From Heterodera schachtii (lineage: Eukaryota; Nematoda; Chromadorea; Rhabditida; Heteroderidae): a DNA stretch of 64,000 bases. The position numbers and the translations under genes were made by a program. Location: assembly GCA_023374025.1 (NCBI GenBank), contig SIJG01000016.1, positions 577,844 through 641,843 on the forward strand, written 5' to 3'. Positions 46,570-57,506 of the stretch are shown piece after piece; position 1 is the first letter of the stretch, and each line of letters opens with the position of its first letter. Below the pieces are notes generated by a model. It did no database searches. It was not told where the DNA came from and worked only from the letters and a program-made list of their open reading frames with translations.

Positions 46570-48069
46570 TCAAATCCCCGGCTTTTTCACCTCAACTGTC
46601 AACAAAGTGTTCATCATCCGATTCAGCCTAAATACGGAACTGAGCAGCAGCGGCCCTTCGTTGGCTTTTTCCATGAGATTAATCCGACTGAGCGAAAATT
46701 CACTGAGTGTTCTCAGTTGGGCATTTTGTACTGAAGTGACCAACCGCCGCCCGGCCTCACTCAGTTGGGGCACTGGAAAATTTTTTATCTTTTAAATTTT
46801 AAAAAAGGCAATATTTTGAAGCTAAATTAAGCATTTTTGGAGAAAAAGACCTGGTTTTTGAACAACTTTCTAACCTTTTCGTCCAGTTTTTAGCAAATAT
46901 TTCGCACTTTTATTAAATTTTAACAATTTTTTTCCGAAAAGACCTATGATAACTTTTTAAATAAAACAGCTCTCCATTGGTAATGGAACCTTTAAAATTC
47001 TCTCTCCAAATCCGAAAATTGCCAATGATCGGGTTGTAAAATTTGAAATTACCAGTGCTGAAAAAGCAGACATTTCGCAATATTTCGAATTCTACTGAAT
47101 GAATTTCCAATTCGCGCAGCGGACCGACGATTTCATTGTGCAACAAAAGCTCCAATTTGTCTAATTCAATGTTCGGTCTGTTTTCGGTGTTATGCATCCG
47201 ATGATGGGCCAACAGAAGCCAAGCGGACGGACGCGCACGGCACAAAACCAAAAAATTCTGAAGAAAATTTGGGATTAAATGTGAGGAACATCTGACAGTT
47301 CTTCATTTCTTCTCGTCCTCCCTCACCCGGTCATCTTCGTTGAGCATGTTGAGCTCGGGAATGTTGTGCACCCACTCCAGGTAATCGCTGAGCAGTTGCA
47401 AGTTGCAGGAGGACAAATTTGAAGTGTTTGGCCGCGGGGCGTCGCTTTGCTCTTTGAAATGAGACGGGATCATAACGGAACCCTGCAAATTAATTAATTG
47501 TTTAATTGGTTGGTCGCCAATTGCCTGCTGTTCAACACAGTCCGAGTTGGGAGTGCCAATTCGCTCCTTTTCTCTTCCATTTTTCCAATCGAGCGCCCCA
47601 AGGGATCGGCACCGATCTCTGAGCGTCGGCCCTTGCGGCGTGGGCGACTTTCCCCAGCAGTCGCGGATCACTTAAGCCATTCGGTGCTGATCAGTTGCTT
47701 TTGGTCTTCCCACTGCCTTACATTTCGGGTCCATGCCAATTTCCAAACATCGCTTCAGGCGGCACGCCCTGCAGCAATTGCGACGACCCGAAAAAGGCAA
47801 AGGGAATTAAAAGCCAACAAAGTGTACGGTATGGTCAATACCATCTCCCAACTTGCACTCAATGTCAGAGTTTCGGTTTAGGCATATATAACGGCGTTTC
47901 GATGAAATGGAACGCCAAAAAAATCCTCAAAATAAACTAATTTTTATAATAATTTTAATTGAAAATCCAAAATCCAAATTGCCATGCCTTTGCATCCGTT
48001 GCAGCACCAACTTCCGTAATGTTGTTTAGCATTCTCAGCGCCACAGACGAGACAAATTGGCACTGGCAT
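46570..48069 (-). CDS. Nuclear hormone receptor
   Basis: Ligand-type transcription factor of the large nematode NHR family. Exon 1 is 48069-47988: first zinc finger with CLVCGAENAKQHYGSWCCNGC. Exon 2 begins at 47925: GFFWRSISSKRRYIC, then the second finger. The second finger ends RRNCCRACRLKRCLEIGMD. A hinge follows near 47670-47480, then a ligand-binding domain with LQLLSDYLEWVHNIPEL and ELEIHSVEFEILRNVCFFST, ending at 46570. The first intron is GC-AG. Inside the second finger an intron seems needed (starting GTATTGACC), but its end reads TTTTTCGG instead of TTTTTCAG. Taken literally this breaks the DNA-binding domain. Hinge exons are approximate. Confidence 0.8.
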
Positions 48070-49803
48070 TAATTGAAAAAGGCAAATTTGACAATTCAGT
48101 AAGTAATTTGCTTTACTGCACGTATTAAACGAAAATAATTAAATTCAATTGTTTGTCCTTATAAATAATTGCTTAATTAGAAAGACAAAAGTGAAAAGGA
48201 AAATTAATTTCACCATAACAGGAAAAGTTCATAAATGAGCAAATTCATTTTTTATATGGCAAAACGAAAGGCGCGCCAATTGGGGGGGGGGGGGAAAGGA
48301 GAGGGGGGGGGGGCTTTGGCGATGCTTTTTGTTCGCTTCGGCTTCTCTCTTTGCATTTTTGGCCCTGATGTGAGCGATAATTGCATATTTATTCAATTCG
48401 TTCGTCCACGCTTTTCCGCCCCTCGCCGACAGCAAAACACTTTCTTCTTCGAGGAGAACAAATGAGCGTAAACGGAAAGCATTTTGCCAAACACGGAAGT
48501 AAAATTGGGTGAGCAAATGGGGCGGGGGAGGGGGGGGGGGGGGGAGAATGGCATGCCGGAAGAGAAGGTCGAAGCGAGGGGAGTAGGAGGAGGAAGGGAT
48601 GAGGATGTAAGGGAATTAAAGGGGGATAGGGGAAAATGGAGAGGGAGGGAGGGAAAAGGAAAAGGGCGAGAATGGTGGGGGAGGGAGGGAGGGGGGATGG
48701 GAGGGGAGGGATGGGGATGTAAGGGAATATGGGAGATTAGGGGAAACAGGGGGGAGGGGTAAGGAATGAGGGATGGGGCGGGAACAGAGAGAGGAAATGC
48801 TGTAAAATTAAGAGGAACAAGTAGAATGTACACGTCGGAGAAAAATTTAAAAAACCCAATTAATTATTTAATTAATCAATTAATGTTCGACGAGGATGGG
48901 AAGAAATGTAAACGCCGCCACCACAAAAAAAGATTAATAAAAGGACACTTTTGAGAAAAAAAAATTCAACTCGGAAATGGAATTGTTGCAACGAAAGTGA
49001 AGAAAAGCGAATGAAATGTAGTTCCGCGTTATTCCCCCCGCGGCGCCCCCCCCCCCCCCCCCCGGGGGGCTATCCGTCACAAAATTGGCGAGGGAATGGG
49101 CCGAGGGTTTTATGTTCAGTCGGCGATTTCGCAGAATGAAAGAAACGTTCGACGACGAAAGAAAGAAAAAGGAAGTATTAAGAAATTGTGCCATCGATGC
49201 TCCTTCCTCTCCCTTTGGCACCCTTTTGTCCAAATGCGCAAGGGTTCCCCGCTCCTTTGGCCATTTCTTTTTTTATTTGTAAATTGGTCAATTCGTGCTA
49301 CCATTTGAAGTGTCTCCTTGGCCATTTGGTTTGCCTTTCACTAATTAGCTGTCTTTTGTTTGTTTTTCATAATGAAAATTGCGCTGGCGTGCCGAGTCGG
49401 CCGTTCTTCCGCCGCCCCTCCGGCACTTTCCGCCGTCACTTCCTTCGCGCGTCACCCTCAGATTCGTCATCATCGGAAGAGAAAGTGCCGTCCGATTGTG
49501 AGCTTTCCTCGTCACTTTGTTCATCGTCACAGCTAAAAGGCATCGATCGATCGGTCCACCGAATATTTATTTATTTTTTGCTTCGTTTTTGGGGTGTGAA
49601 CCCATCGAAAAATGATGATTCGATCGCTTCTGATCAAAGTTTACTGTACAAGACAGTCAATTAAATTAAATGCGAAAAAAGAAAAGAAAAGGTGGAATGT
49701 GCTAATAAAAGGGTAGGCAATGAATGTTTTTAAATGGATTCGTTCTCTGAGAGAATTTGGCATTATGTAAACTGAACTCTGCCGACTGATTGCATTTCCG
49801 ACA
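48070..49803. other. Intergenic region rich in G/C runs
   Basis: G-rich stretch 48283-48760 with several runs of 8-14 G, and an 18-base C run at about 49048. Short GC-rich open pieces near 49085-49660 (for example one with SDSSSSEEKVPSDCELSSS) might belong to an unrecognised gene, but I cannot assemble one. Confidence 0.4.
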
Positions 49804-51567
49804 TTAAATTTCGCTTCGATAAATTACGGACGTTCTGCCGGGCGGCAGCGCCGCTTCGCCCGTTCGCCGGGAGCGCTCAGAGGCCGCCTCCACCGCGTTG
49901 ATCAGCAAACCGCGCATGCCGCCCTTCTCCAATTCGTGGATGCCGAAAATGGTCGAACCACCTGTGGAGAGAGACCAATGGAAAGGACCGAGAAAAATTT
50001 GAAGAATTAATCGACCCAACAGAACAACGTCCCCCCCCCACCGCCCGTTTTCCGGTGACTAATTGTGATTAATCATCTGCTAATTGCCCGGAGGCACAAA
50101 CCCGGGCTCTGCACCGCCTCTTTGAGGACAGCCGGGTGCTCCCCCGTCTCGAGAAACATTTTCGCAGCGCCGTAGAGAGACATGGCGGCCAATTTTAAGG
50201 ACAATTCTCGCGGAAGGCCCTTTGAAGGTCAATTAATTTACCGTTTTTTATTTCTTTGCAATTTAAATTCAATTTTTCCCACACCATTTTTACGCCTCCG
50301 TCCGCCAACCCTTCGATCATTGAAAAGCCCTGTAAAAGTGAAATTATCGTCACTTTTTGCCCTCGTCCGATTTCCCACATAAGAAGGTCCGCTGCCGCTT
50401 AATCCGGTGATTGGGTCCAAGTGAATTTCGGGCACCTTAAAAAGCGCAAATTTCGGTGCATTTTACCAACAAAAAACCTCAACAGAATATCCAACGGTGG
50501 AGAACAAATCTTGGACCACTTTTGAGTCGCCTAAAATTCGCTTGGCTTTTTCATTAATTTATCTTTTTTATCTTTGACCATCTTGGCAAGCCGAGCCTAA
50601 AATCAATTAATTAAACTAATAACTATGTCAGATAGACAATAAATACCCATGGAATAAGCCGAGGCACCGGCCCCGACAACGGCGGGGGTATCTGTGACAG
50701 TTAAGGAGGAAACAATTAGTAAAATAATTAAATTTGGCATTTAATCAATGATAATTTATTTTAACGAATTAATTAATTACTCGGCATCACGCGAACAACG
50801 CGGGACTTTGAAGGCAAAAGCTGTGAATTTGTTTTTTTTTGTTGTTAATTGTTAGCTTTTAAATCAAAACTTGTTCGATGTAGCGAAGTGTAATCCCTTA
50901 AAGAAAAGAAAATAAAGCGAATCCCTCTACAGTAATCGCTTGCTTACCTAAGGCAATTGAAATTAGCAAATGCTCCCTTCGGAAATTTGGTGCAATTTCG
51001 GACGTCACTTTGCTAATATTCATCGGTTTGACCGCCAAAATGATGACGTCATTCTCTCGCGCGACTGTTTTTTAGCAAATTAAAAATTATTTTTTGAACT
51101 GCTCCAACTTCTCGTGTTGTCACTCGTCGTTCCGATTCCCAATTTCTGCAAAATAAATTTTGTCATGGCCATTCCTTCGATCGTTTTTCTTTTTTTGCTC
51201 ACTTTGCATTGCTCCAATAGTGACTCATCTGTCTGATCAAAAATTATCTATTAAATAATTTGCTTTGCTTTTGGTTGGTTTTGCGTACCTTTGGACAACT
51301 CGCCATCAAATTCTCTGCTGGATATCGCCCTAATTATTATAAAATTTATCCGACTTTTCTTTTTGCCCAATTCCTACCCGAATTGATAAGTCCTCTCGCT
51401 AAACAATTGTTTTTTTTCAAATTAAATATGAATTTTCTCAATTTTCTTTTGCTCCGCTTACCCAATGCCTGTGCCATTTTCCCGGCTCCGATAAATCCGA
51501 TTTTCACGGTTTCTGTCACCAATAATTAATTATTTTGTTTATAATTTTCCTCCTTACCACTTAACAT
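49804..51567 (-). CDS. Pyrroline-5-carboxylate reductase
   Basis: NAD(P)H-dependent enzyme that makes proline from pyrroline-5-carboxylate, the last step of proline synthesis. Minus strand, about ten small exons from ATG at 51567. MLS joins to [17 protein letters not shown] (Rossmann nucleotide fold), then [125 protein letters not shown], and the family signature [17 protein letters not shown] across the last join. C-terminal tail ends at the stop 49804. The order and spacing match the whole family length. Confidence 0.9.
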
Positions 51568-52438
51568 CGTTTGGTCAAATTGTTTCACCAAATGTTGTGA
51601 TTTAAATGGGAAGTGATAATCGACTAATGAATTGGGCTGAGAATCGGCGGAGGCCGCGATGATCGATTCGTGCGGTGATAAAATGCGAAGAGTGAGTAAT
51701 TAGTGACTTCATTTATTATTATTATTTGCTGATTTGGCGTTGGGTTTGCCTCGCGGAGTGTCCGCCGAGGGAATGCCCACGCCCACACACCGACCATTGA
51801 ATGCTACTAATGATAACTAATTAATTACCCATCAATTAGCATGTTTTTTTGAAGTCGAAATTCCGATTTTCGAAAAAATACGCCATTTGTCTTTTAAAAG
51901 CATGTCTTATTGTTAGTCTGCTTCATCGTATCAGTCTGCTTCTGAATACGGAGAAGCTTCATTTTCTCGATCTCAGCAAGATTAAAATTGAATTGAAAAA
52001 TAAAAATTTGAAAAAATTTTAATGAAAATTATGCGACGGTCGAAGATACATGACAGAAAAAGTATTACAAACGTATGTATAATGTTCATCATTTTCATTT
52101 CGTTACTTTAAATTTATCTCTAAAGCAGGACAAATATGAAAAAGCAATGAGAGCGCCAATTTCCAACGAAAATCGTTGGCATTGGCATTTTTATAAATGC
52201 AAAAATTGGAGAAAGCCAAAGCAAAATTAGCCAAGGGAAGCGAAGACAGAGGAAAAGCCACGCAATTGGCGAATGAAAATGGAGAAGAATTTACATGAAT
52301 GAAAATGATTAAATTTTAATTTTGCCGATAAATTTATGAGACATTCCATTTTTACATTTTAATTTTATTTTCCATTGCCTTTTAAATTATTTTCTTTCTT
52401 TTTTTTTATTTATTTCTCAGAATGTTCTAAGAAACGCA
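51568..52438. other. Divergent intergenic region
   Basis: Lies between the reductase (minus) and the secreted-protein gene (plus), so it holds both promoters. TGGCATTGGCAT occurs about 250 bases before the plus-strand ATG. TTATTTCTCAG at about 52411-52420 is a likely spliced-leader acceptor. Confidence 0.45.
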
Positions 52439-54078
52439 ATGGGACAGAAAATAAAAAAACGAAAGCATTTGGTCCTTCAAATTTTTTGCGTTATTTTTGC
52501 AATTAATTGCAGCAAAACAACGGATTTTAAGGATGATTCAGCGCAAAAAAAAGTGTTTGGTAAATTAATTTAGTGATTAATTTCGTTAATTTGCTGCTAA
52601 TTGCCCATTTTCCCCGGAAGGGTTTGATCTGTCCCGGCTGACCTCCGCTTATCTTTCCGTCATTTTCGACCCCGACTTTGGCTTTTCCGATGATGACAAA
52701 GGGATGCTCATTCGGCTGAACGCGGCTCAATTGCATTTGGCCATCGAATCGCTTTTGGTCCATTTGGACCATTTTGACAGAGAATGGGCCAATTTTGACA
52801 GAAACACGCGGAAGCGCGTGCAGCGATTGTACGCGCGCGACGAATACGAGCGGGGGACGCGGGCGGCGGCGGAGCGGAGAGTAGCGGAAGGCGGCGCATT
52901 GACACGCCGCGACGTGTGCAAATTGTGGCATTTCGCGCAGTTTTTGAACTCGCTGAAAGTGATGGTGGACAAATTCTGGCAAAACCGCGAGGCAAATGAG
53001 GCGGAGAAAGGACAAAGCGGAGAAGCGAATTTGGGAGAGAAATTTGCATTCAAAGGAAAATACCAGGAAAAGTGAGAGAGGGGGGGAAAAGAAAGGGCAA
53101 TTGGGAAAATATCTTAAAGAAAATGCCAAAATTGACAGAGACAACAAATTCTGTGACCAAATTGACAAATCGAACAATTCGGAAAATCGGGAAATATTCG
53201 GCAAAATGGACCGATTTGTATCCGCTTTGCATTTAGCCAAAATGAATCAAATGTTGGGAGAGGACGGAACGGAGAAAGGCATTGGCCGGTGGTTGAAGCC
53301 GCAAAGAATGGACGGAGAAAGCGAATTGGCATTCCGAATGAGAAAGATGAACATCGAGAACGACTTGAAGGGGCTGAGCAAGGCGAAATATCGGATTAAT
53401 GAACATTTGCTGTTCCAAGAGGACATGGACATATTAGAACTGAACCACCCCGTCACAATGGCAATTGGTGAGAAAAATTGGCAATTTGGGGGAAGAGATT
53501 TAATGGCATTTGATGGGAGAAAATTGGGAATTAAAATGGCAATTGGTGAGAAAATGGGGTAAACATTTAAAATTCTTCGTTCAGATGTGATCAGCAACTT
53601 TTCACTGACTTCCATTTTAAATGGTCTTTTCGGCTATTCTTTGGACTCCCAAAATTTTTTGTTTTGCGAACTTTGGTTCGAACTTTCGCTTTTATATGGG
53701 AAAATTTGGTCGTATTTTGTGGAGCATATAAAGGACGAAAATTTAAAAGTAAAAATGGACAATCTGTGGAAAATATTTGGGATTCATTTGAAAAAATTGC
53801 CGGATTTTGAAAATAATCAAAAAAAATTGGAGCGAAATTCGCTGAAGCCAATGCACGACTTTTTGGAAGTTTTGGAGAAAAATATTGGCAAAAAAAACAC
53901 AGAAAAAGGGACCCAAAGACAGCGAATTTTGGTGGAAAATTACGCGGCACTTTTGACGGATTCGCTGGTCGAAGACAAAAAACTCTGCACGGAGTTCAAA
54001 CGAAGGGCGCGTGTCCGGCGGAGACTGCGCAAAATGTTCGAATTCGCCGAGGGAAATTTGGGAATATTTGAGGACTGA
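52439..54078 (+). CDS. Secreted modular protein, unknown function (gene A)
   Basis: I do not recognise the family. Four exons, 52439-52559, 52621-53071, 53139-53467 and 53585-54078, with closing phases, give 464 residues. Exon 1 encodes a signal peptide (positive start, then LVLQIFCVIFAINCS, cut likely near residue 26); no later membrane helix is seen, so secretion is inferred. Exons 2 and 4 each begin with a block of about 50 residues: FDLSRLTSAYLSVIF... and DVISNFSLTSILNGLF.... These share a loose pattern with blocks in the genes downstream. Lys/Glu-rich helical segments follow. The intron before 53585 carries a repeated ATGGCAATTGGTGAGAAAA, that is, two copies of the donor. Confidence 0.65.
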
Positions 54079-54963
54079 ATTTTGGAACATTTTCAATGGT
54101 AATAAATTTAAAAAAGAGCCTTTGCAATTAGTCAAATCGCATTTAAAAAAAAGGATTTAATAAAAATGAAGAACAGTGGCAAAAAGAGGAGAGCGAAAAA
54201 GAAACGATGAGAAAAAGAAAAGAGAAGCGAAAATTGGCTGAAAAGGAAAAGCGAGAAATTGACATTGTAAATTGGGGGTGATTGGCATTGGCATTGGCAT
54301 TTAAATTCCAATTAAAATTTCAGAATGACGCTTTGCTGTTTCTTGGTAAAAAAAACACACTTTTAGTCACATTAAAAAATTAGTGCTTTTTTAATTTTAG
54401 AAAAGGTCAAAAGCAAATTCGCAAATGAGATGCAAAATTATGCACAGTTTCTAAAAATTATGCGAAAATTCAGGGAAAGAAAGTGAGTTTAATGGGCAAA
54501 TGGTCCAAATTCACAGGCAATTTATTAAAGAGTTAATTCGGCCGAACTGATGAAAAAAATTGAAAATTTATTCGAGGGCGATTTCGAACTGATCAAAGAA
54601 TTTATGCGATTTACAGTGAATAAATTTGAAGAAACAAAGGAAAAGGAAGCAGAGAGTAGCAGAAGTAAAAGTGAAGGAATAAAAGGCAAAAGGGATTAAT
54701 TACTAATGATGCAATTAAAATTTAATAATAATAATTCAATTAGCAAATTCAGTGAACGAAAGGGAAAAAGGCAAACGGAAGGAAAACGAATCAGCAGAAA
54801 AAGGCGGAGGGAAAGAAGCGCAATCGGACGGATGTAAACTGATAAAGCAAATTGGGGAGCAATCGGGTAAAATGCCAAAAAAGGGGAAGGGGAGGGGAAT
54901 AATTAAAAACAAATTGGGGAACAATGCATAGGAATTATTTGTACTGGCGGAGAAATAAAAATT
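54079..54963. other. Spacer with short K/E-rich open pieces
   Basis: Two short gene-like stretches, about 54404-54480 (EKVKSKFANEMQNYAQFLK) and 54532-54700 (AELMKKIENLFEGDFELIK), look like exons in composition but I could not join them with consistent phases. They may be 5' exons of the broken gene that follows. Confidence 0.35.
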
Positions 54964-57076
54964 TTGAATTCAAAACAAAACGAAATGAAAGAAAATTATG
55001 GACAAAATCCGAGCGAAATCAAAAATTATTTGGAATGCCCCGCCGAAGTGAACAGTCCAATTGAACAACAACAACAGACAGAGGAGGATTTAGCAGAAGC
55101 CAAAAAAGGCAATGGAAAAGGGCGAATTGGACAAATGACCAAAAAGCGTCACTTTTATCATTGGAAAATGTCCATATTCATTCATTTGTCCCCTCTTTTT
55201 CGAATATTTCCTCCCCCTTTTTCGACTTGAGTTCGTCTTTCTTTCCCTTTGGCACTTTTGTCCCTTTTTCAATGCCCTTCTCATCCAACAGATGCCGATG
55301 CCTTCGCTTTGTCCTCCGCTTACTTCGATTTGCTTTCCTCCGTCACTTCTCCGTCCGTCCTTTCCAATGGCCCATTTTTGCTCAATTTGCGTCGGTTGGA
55401 AATTTCGTCGTCCGTTTGGTATTATGAAGAGAGTGCCCGCGAACTGTTCGCTTTCGCCGATTCGTTGGACGACCGAACGGCACAATTTGTGCGCCAATTG
55501 GAAAAAAGGCGCGAAATGTGGCAAAAAACGGCGGAGGCGAAATTGGAAGGGGCGACAAAGCTTTGTCTGGTGCACAAAATGACGAAAAAAACAGCAAAAG
55601 ATGAGAAATTGCGAAATGCCAATAAAAAGTGGGCACGGCAAATCGACAAAATAACGCAAAAGGACGAAATGGGCAAACCGATGGTAAGGCAAAGCGAAGA
55701 GAAGAAACAATTGCAAAAAGGGCATTGGCATTTTGAAATTGACCCAAAAAGCGTTCCTTAAGGTCCCGCTAATTTTGGTGGACGATGAGTCAACTTCTGA
55801 GGGCATCAATTGTTTGAACAGTGAAATTTCGGAAAAATTTTTGCAAAATTTCTTTTCGGAGTCCACCCGAATTTATTGGATTCATTTCTTTGTGCTGGTC
55901 AAACTGTTGACAAAGTCCAACCGATTGCGCGCCTTTTTCTGCCACGGTTTCGGCGTCGTTTCCGCCTCGGATTTGAAAGAACGGCTTCGATGGATTATAC
56001 GAGAGAATGCGCTGCTCGCACTTGAAAACGCGCACCCCCAACTGATGCATTTCGGTGGGAAACAGTAGTGCTGTCCGAGAGTCTCGGTCTCGAGTCTCGA
56101 CTCGAGAAAAGTCTCGGGTTTTTTTGGTCTCGGTCTCGAGTCTCGGTCTCGGGTTTTTAAGTCTCGGTCTCGATTTTCGAGACTCGAGACCGAGACTTTT
56201 TTACACCCCTAATGAATAGCTTTTTGTAAATTTAAAATTAATGTATTTTTGGTATCTCTTTTCTTAATACTCTCATGGTCTAGTGGGTTGTGCTCTTGGG
56301 TATATTCGTCATTTTTGCTTGGATCAGTTCCCCTTCAAGTAATTATTTTTTCTTCTAATTTTCAAAATTATTCCCTTTTCGGTGGGAATTCATTCATAAT
56401 TTTAAAAATTAAAATCATAAAATATTGTAATTTTTGGGCTAAATCTATTAACAAAGTGCACTAAAATTTCAAAAATTTCCCCGGCGGCGCCTAACGGCAC
56501 CACCGGCACCCAAAATCTCATTTTTATAAAAAGTTGGCTCAAAATCGCAAAAATTTGGACATTTTTTGGACTAAATCTGAAACAAATTGCACTCAAATTT
56601 TCAAAATTTCCCCCGGCGGCGCCTATCGGCACCACCGGAGCACTAAAATTCCCTTTTTTTAATTGACTAAAAAACAGCGCAAAAAAAATTGCGTTTTTGG
56701 ATTGATTATAGTACCTAATTGAGTCAAAATTTAAAAAAATAAAAATTTGTTAAGAAATATGCAAAAAAAAAAAAAAAAATTTCACGATTTTTAAGCGTAT
56801 AAGAAAATTTTTTGAAAAAAGTCTCGGGTCTCGAGTTTTTTTGGTCTCGGTCTCGGGGTTTGGGGTCTCGGTCTCGAGTCTCGGGGTCGAGTCTCGGTCT
56901 CGGGGTCGAGTCTCGGTCTCGGGGTCGAGTCTCGGTCTCGGTCTCGAGTCTCGGGAAATTTTTGGTCTCGGACACACTAGGAAACAGCCCAATTTTGGAG
57001 TTTGGGCATTTCATAGTGAAAAAATATTTTCAGCTTTATTGTCAATTATTGACGGGAATAAAAAAACGCAATTTTA
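54964..57076 (+). pseudogene. Modular gene B, split by a hAT-like element
   Basis: Related in style to gene A. Gene-like pieces: 54964 to about 55134 (Asn/Gln/Glu-rich), 55292 to about 55682 beginning DADAFALSSAYFDLLSS, and about 55764 onward beginning VPLILVDDESTSEGINCL and reading to MHFGGKQ. There the frame hits TAG at 56066-56068, which is the first three bases of an inserted element. After the element (56980 on) the frame resumes as GGKQPNFGVWAFHSEKIFS. Removing the element and one copy of the site duplication restores one continuous frame across the site. True 5' and 3' ends are unknown. Confidence 0.65.
56066..56979. mobile_element. hAT-like non-autonomous element inside gene B
   Basis: 914 bases flanked by an 8-base direct repeat GGAAACAG (56058-56065 and 56980-56987), as hAT elements make. 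Ends are inverted repeats: left TAGTGCTGTCCGAGA, right inverse TAGTGTGTCCGAGA. Both subterminal zones are arrays of GTCTCG/CTCGAG words. Two direct copies of a block containing GGCGGCGCCTA and GGCACCACCGG lie inside at about 56478 and 56610. No transposase. Confidence 0.9.
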
Positions 57077-57506
57077 ATTTCAAATCTCGAACCCTAATCC
57101 GAACAAAAAGCCGAAAACACCAAACTTTTTCCAGAATTTTAATGTTCCAATAAATTGATTTAAGGTAGTAAAAATTACATTTTGGCAAACAAAAACCCAA
57201 TAATAAATTACGGCTTATGGACAACTTGACCTAATTTGTAAGGGACATTTCGGCAATTTATTAGGACAACTCAGCTGTGAAAAAAAAAAGCCTTATTAAA
57301 AATCAAAAAATAAATTAAATTAAATTTTAAAAAATTTTCAACACAAAATTAAATTTTTGTTTTTAAATAGATTTTAATATTTTCCCGGCTGATTGTCCAT
57401 CAGCTTAATTGTCACTTCGGCCGAGTTTTCCTCAGTTGATTGAAAAAGTTTCCACTTGAATTTCTATTTTAAATTGATCCATTAAATGTTTATTCGTTGG
57501 CTTTAG
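56988..57506. other. 3' remnant of gene B, then AT-rich spacer
   Basis: Coding character fades after about 57076; the rest up to the next acceptor at 57506 is AT-rich with no gene seen. Confidence 0.4.

Noticed and set aside
52174..52190. TGGCATTGGCAT upstream of secreted gene A as a dorsal-gland effector promoter motif (ATGCCA in Globodera)
   Set aside because: The same six-base word is spread over the whole window, in exons, introns and spacers, so two copies here are weak evidence.
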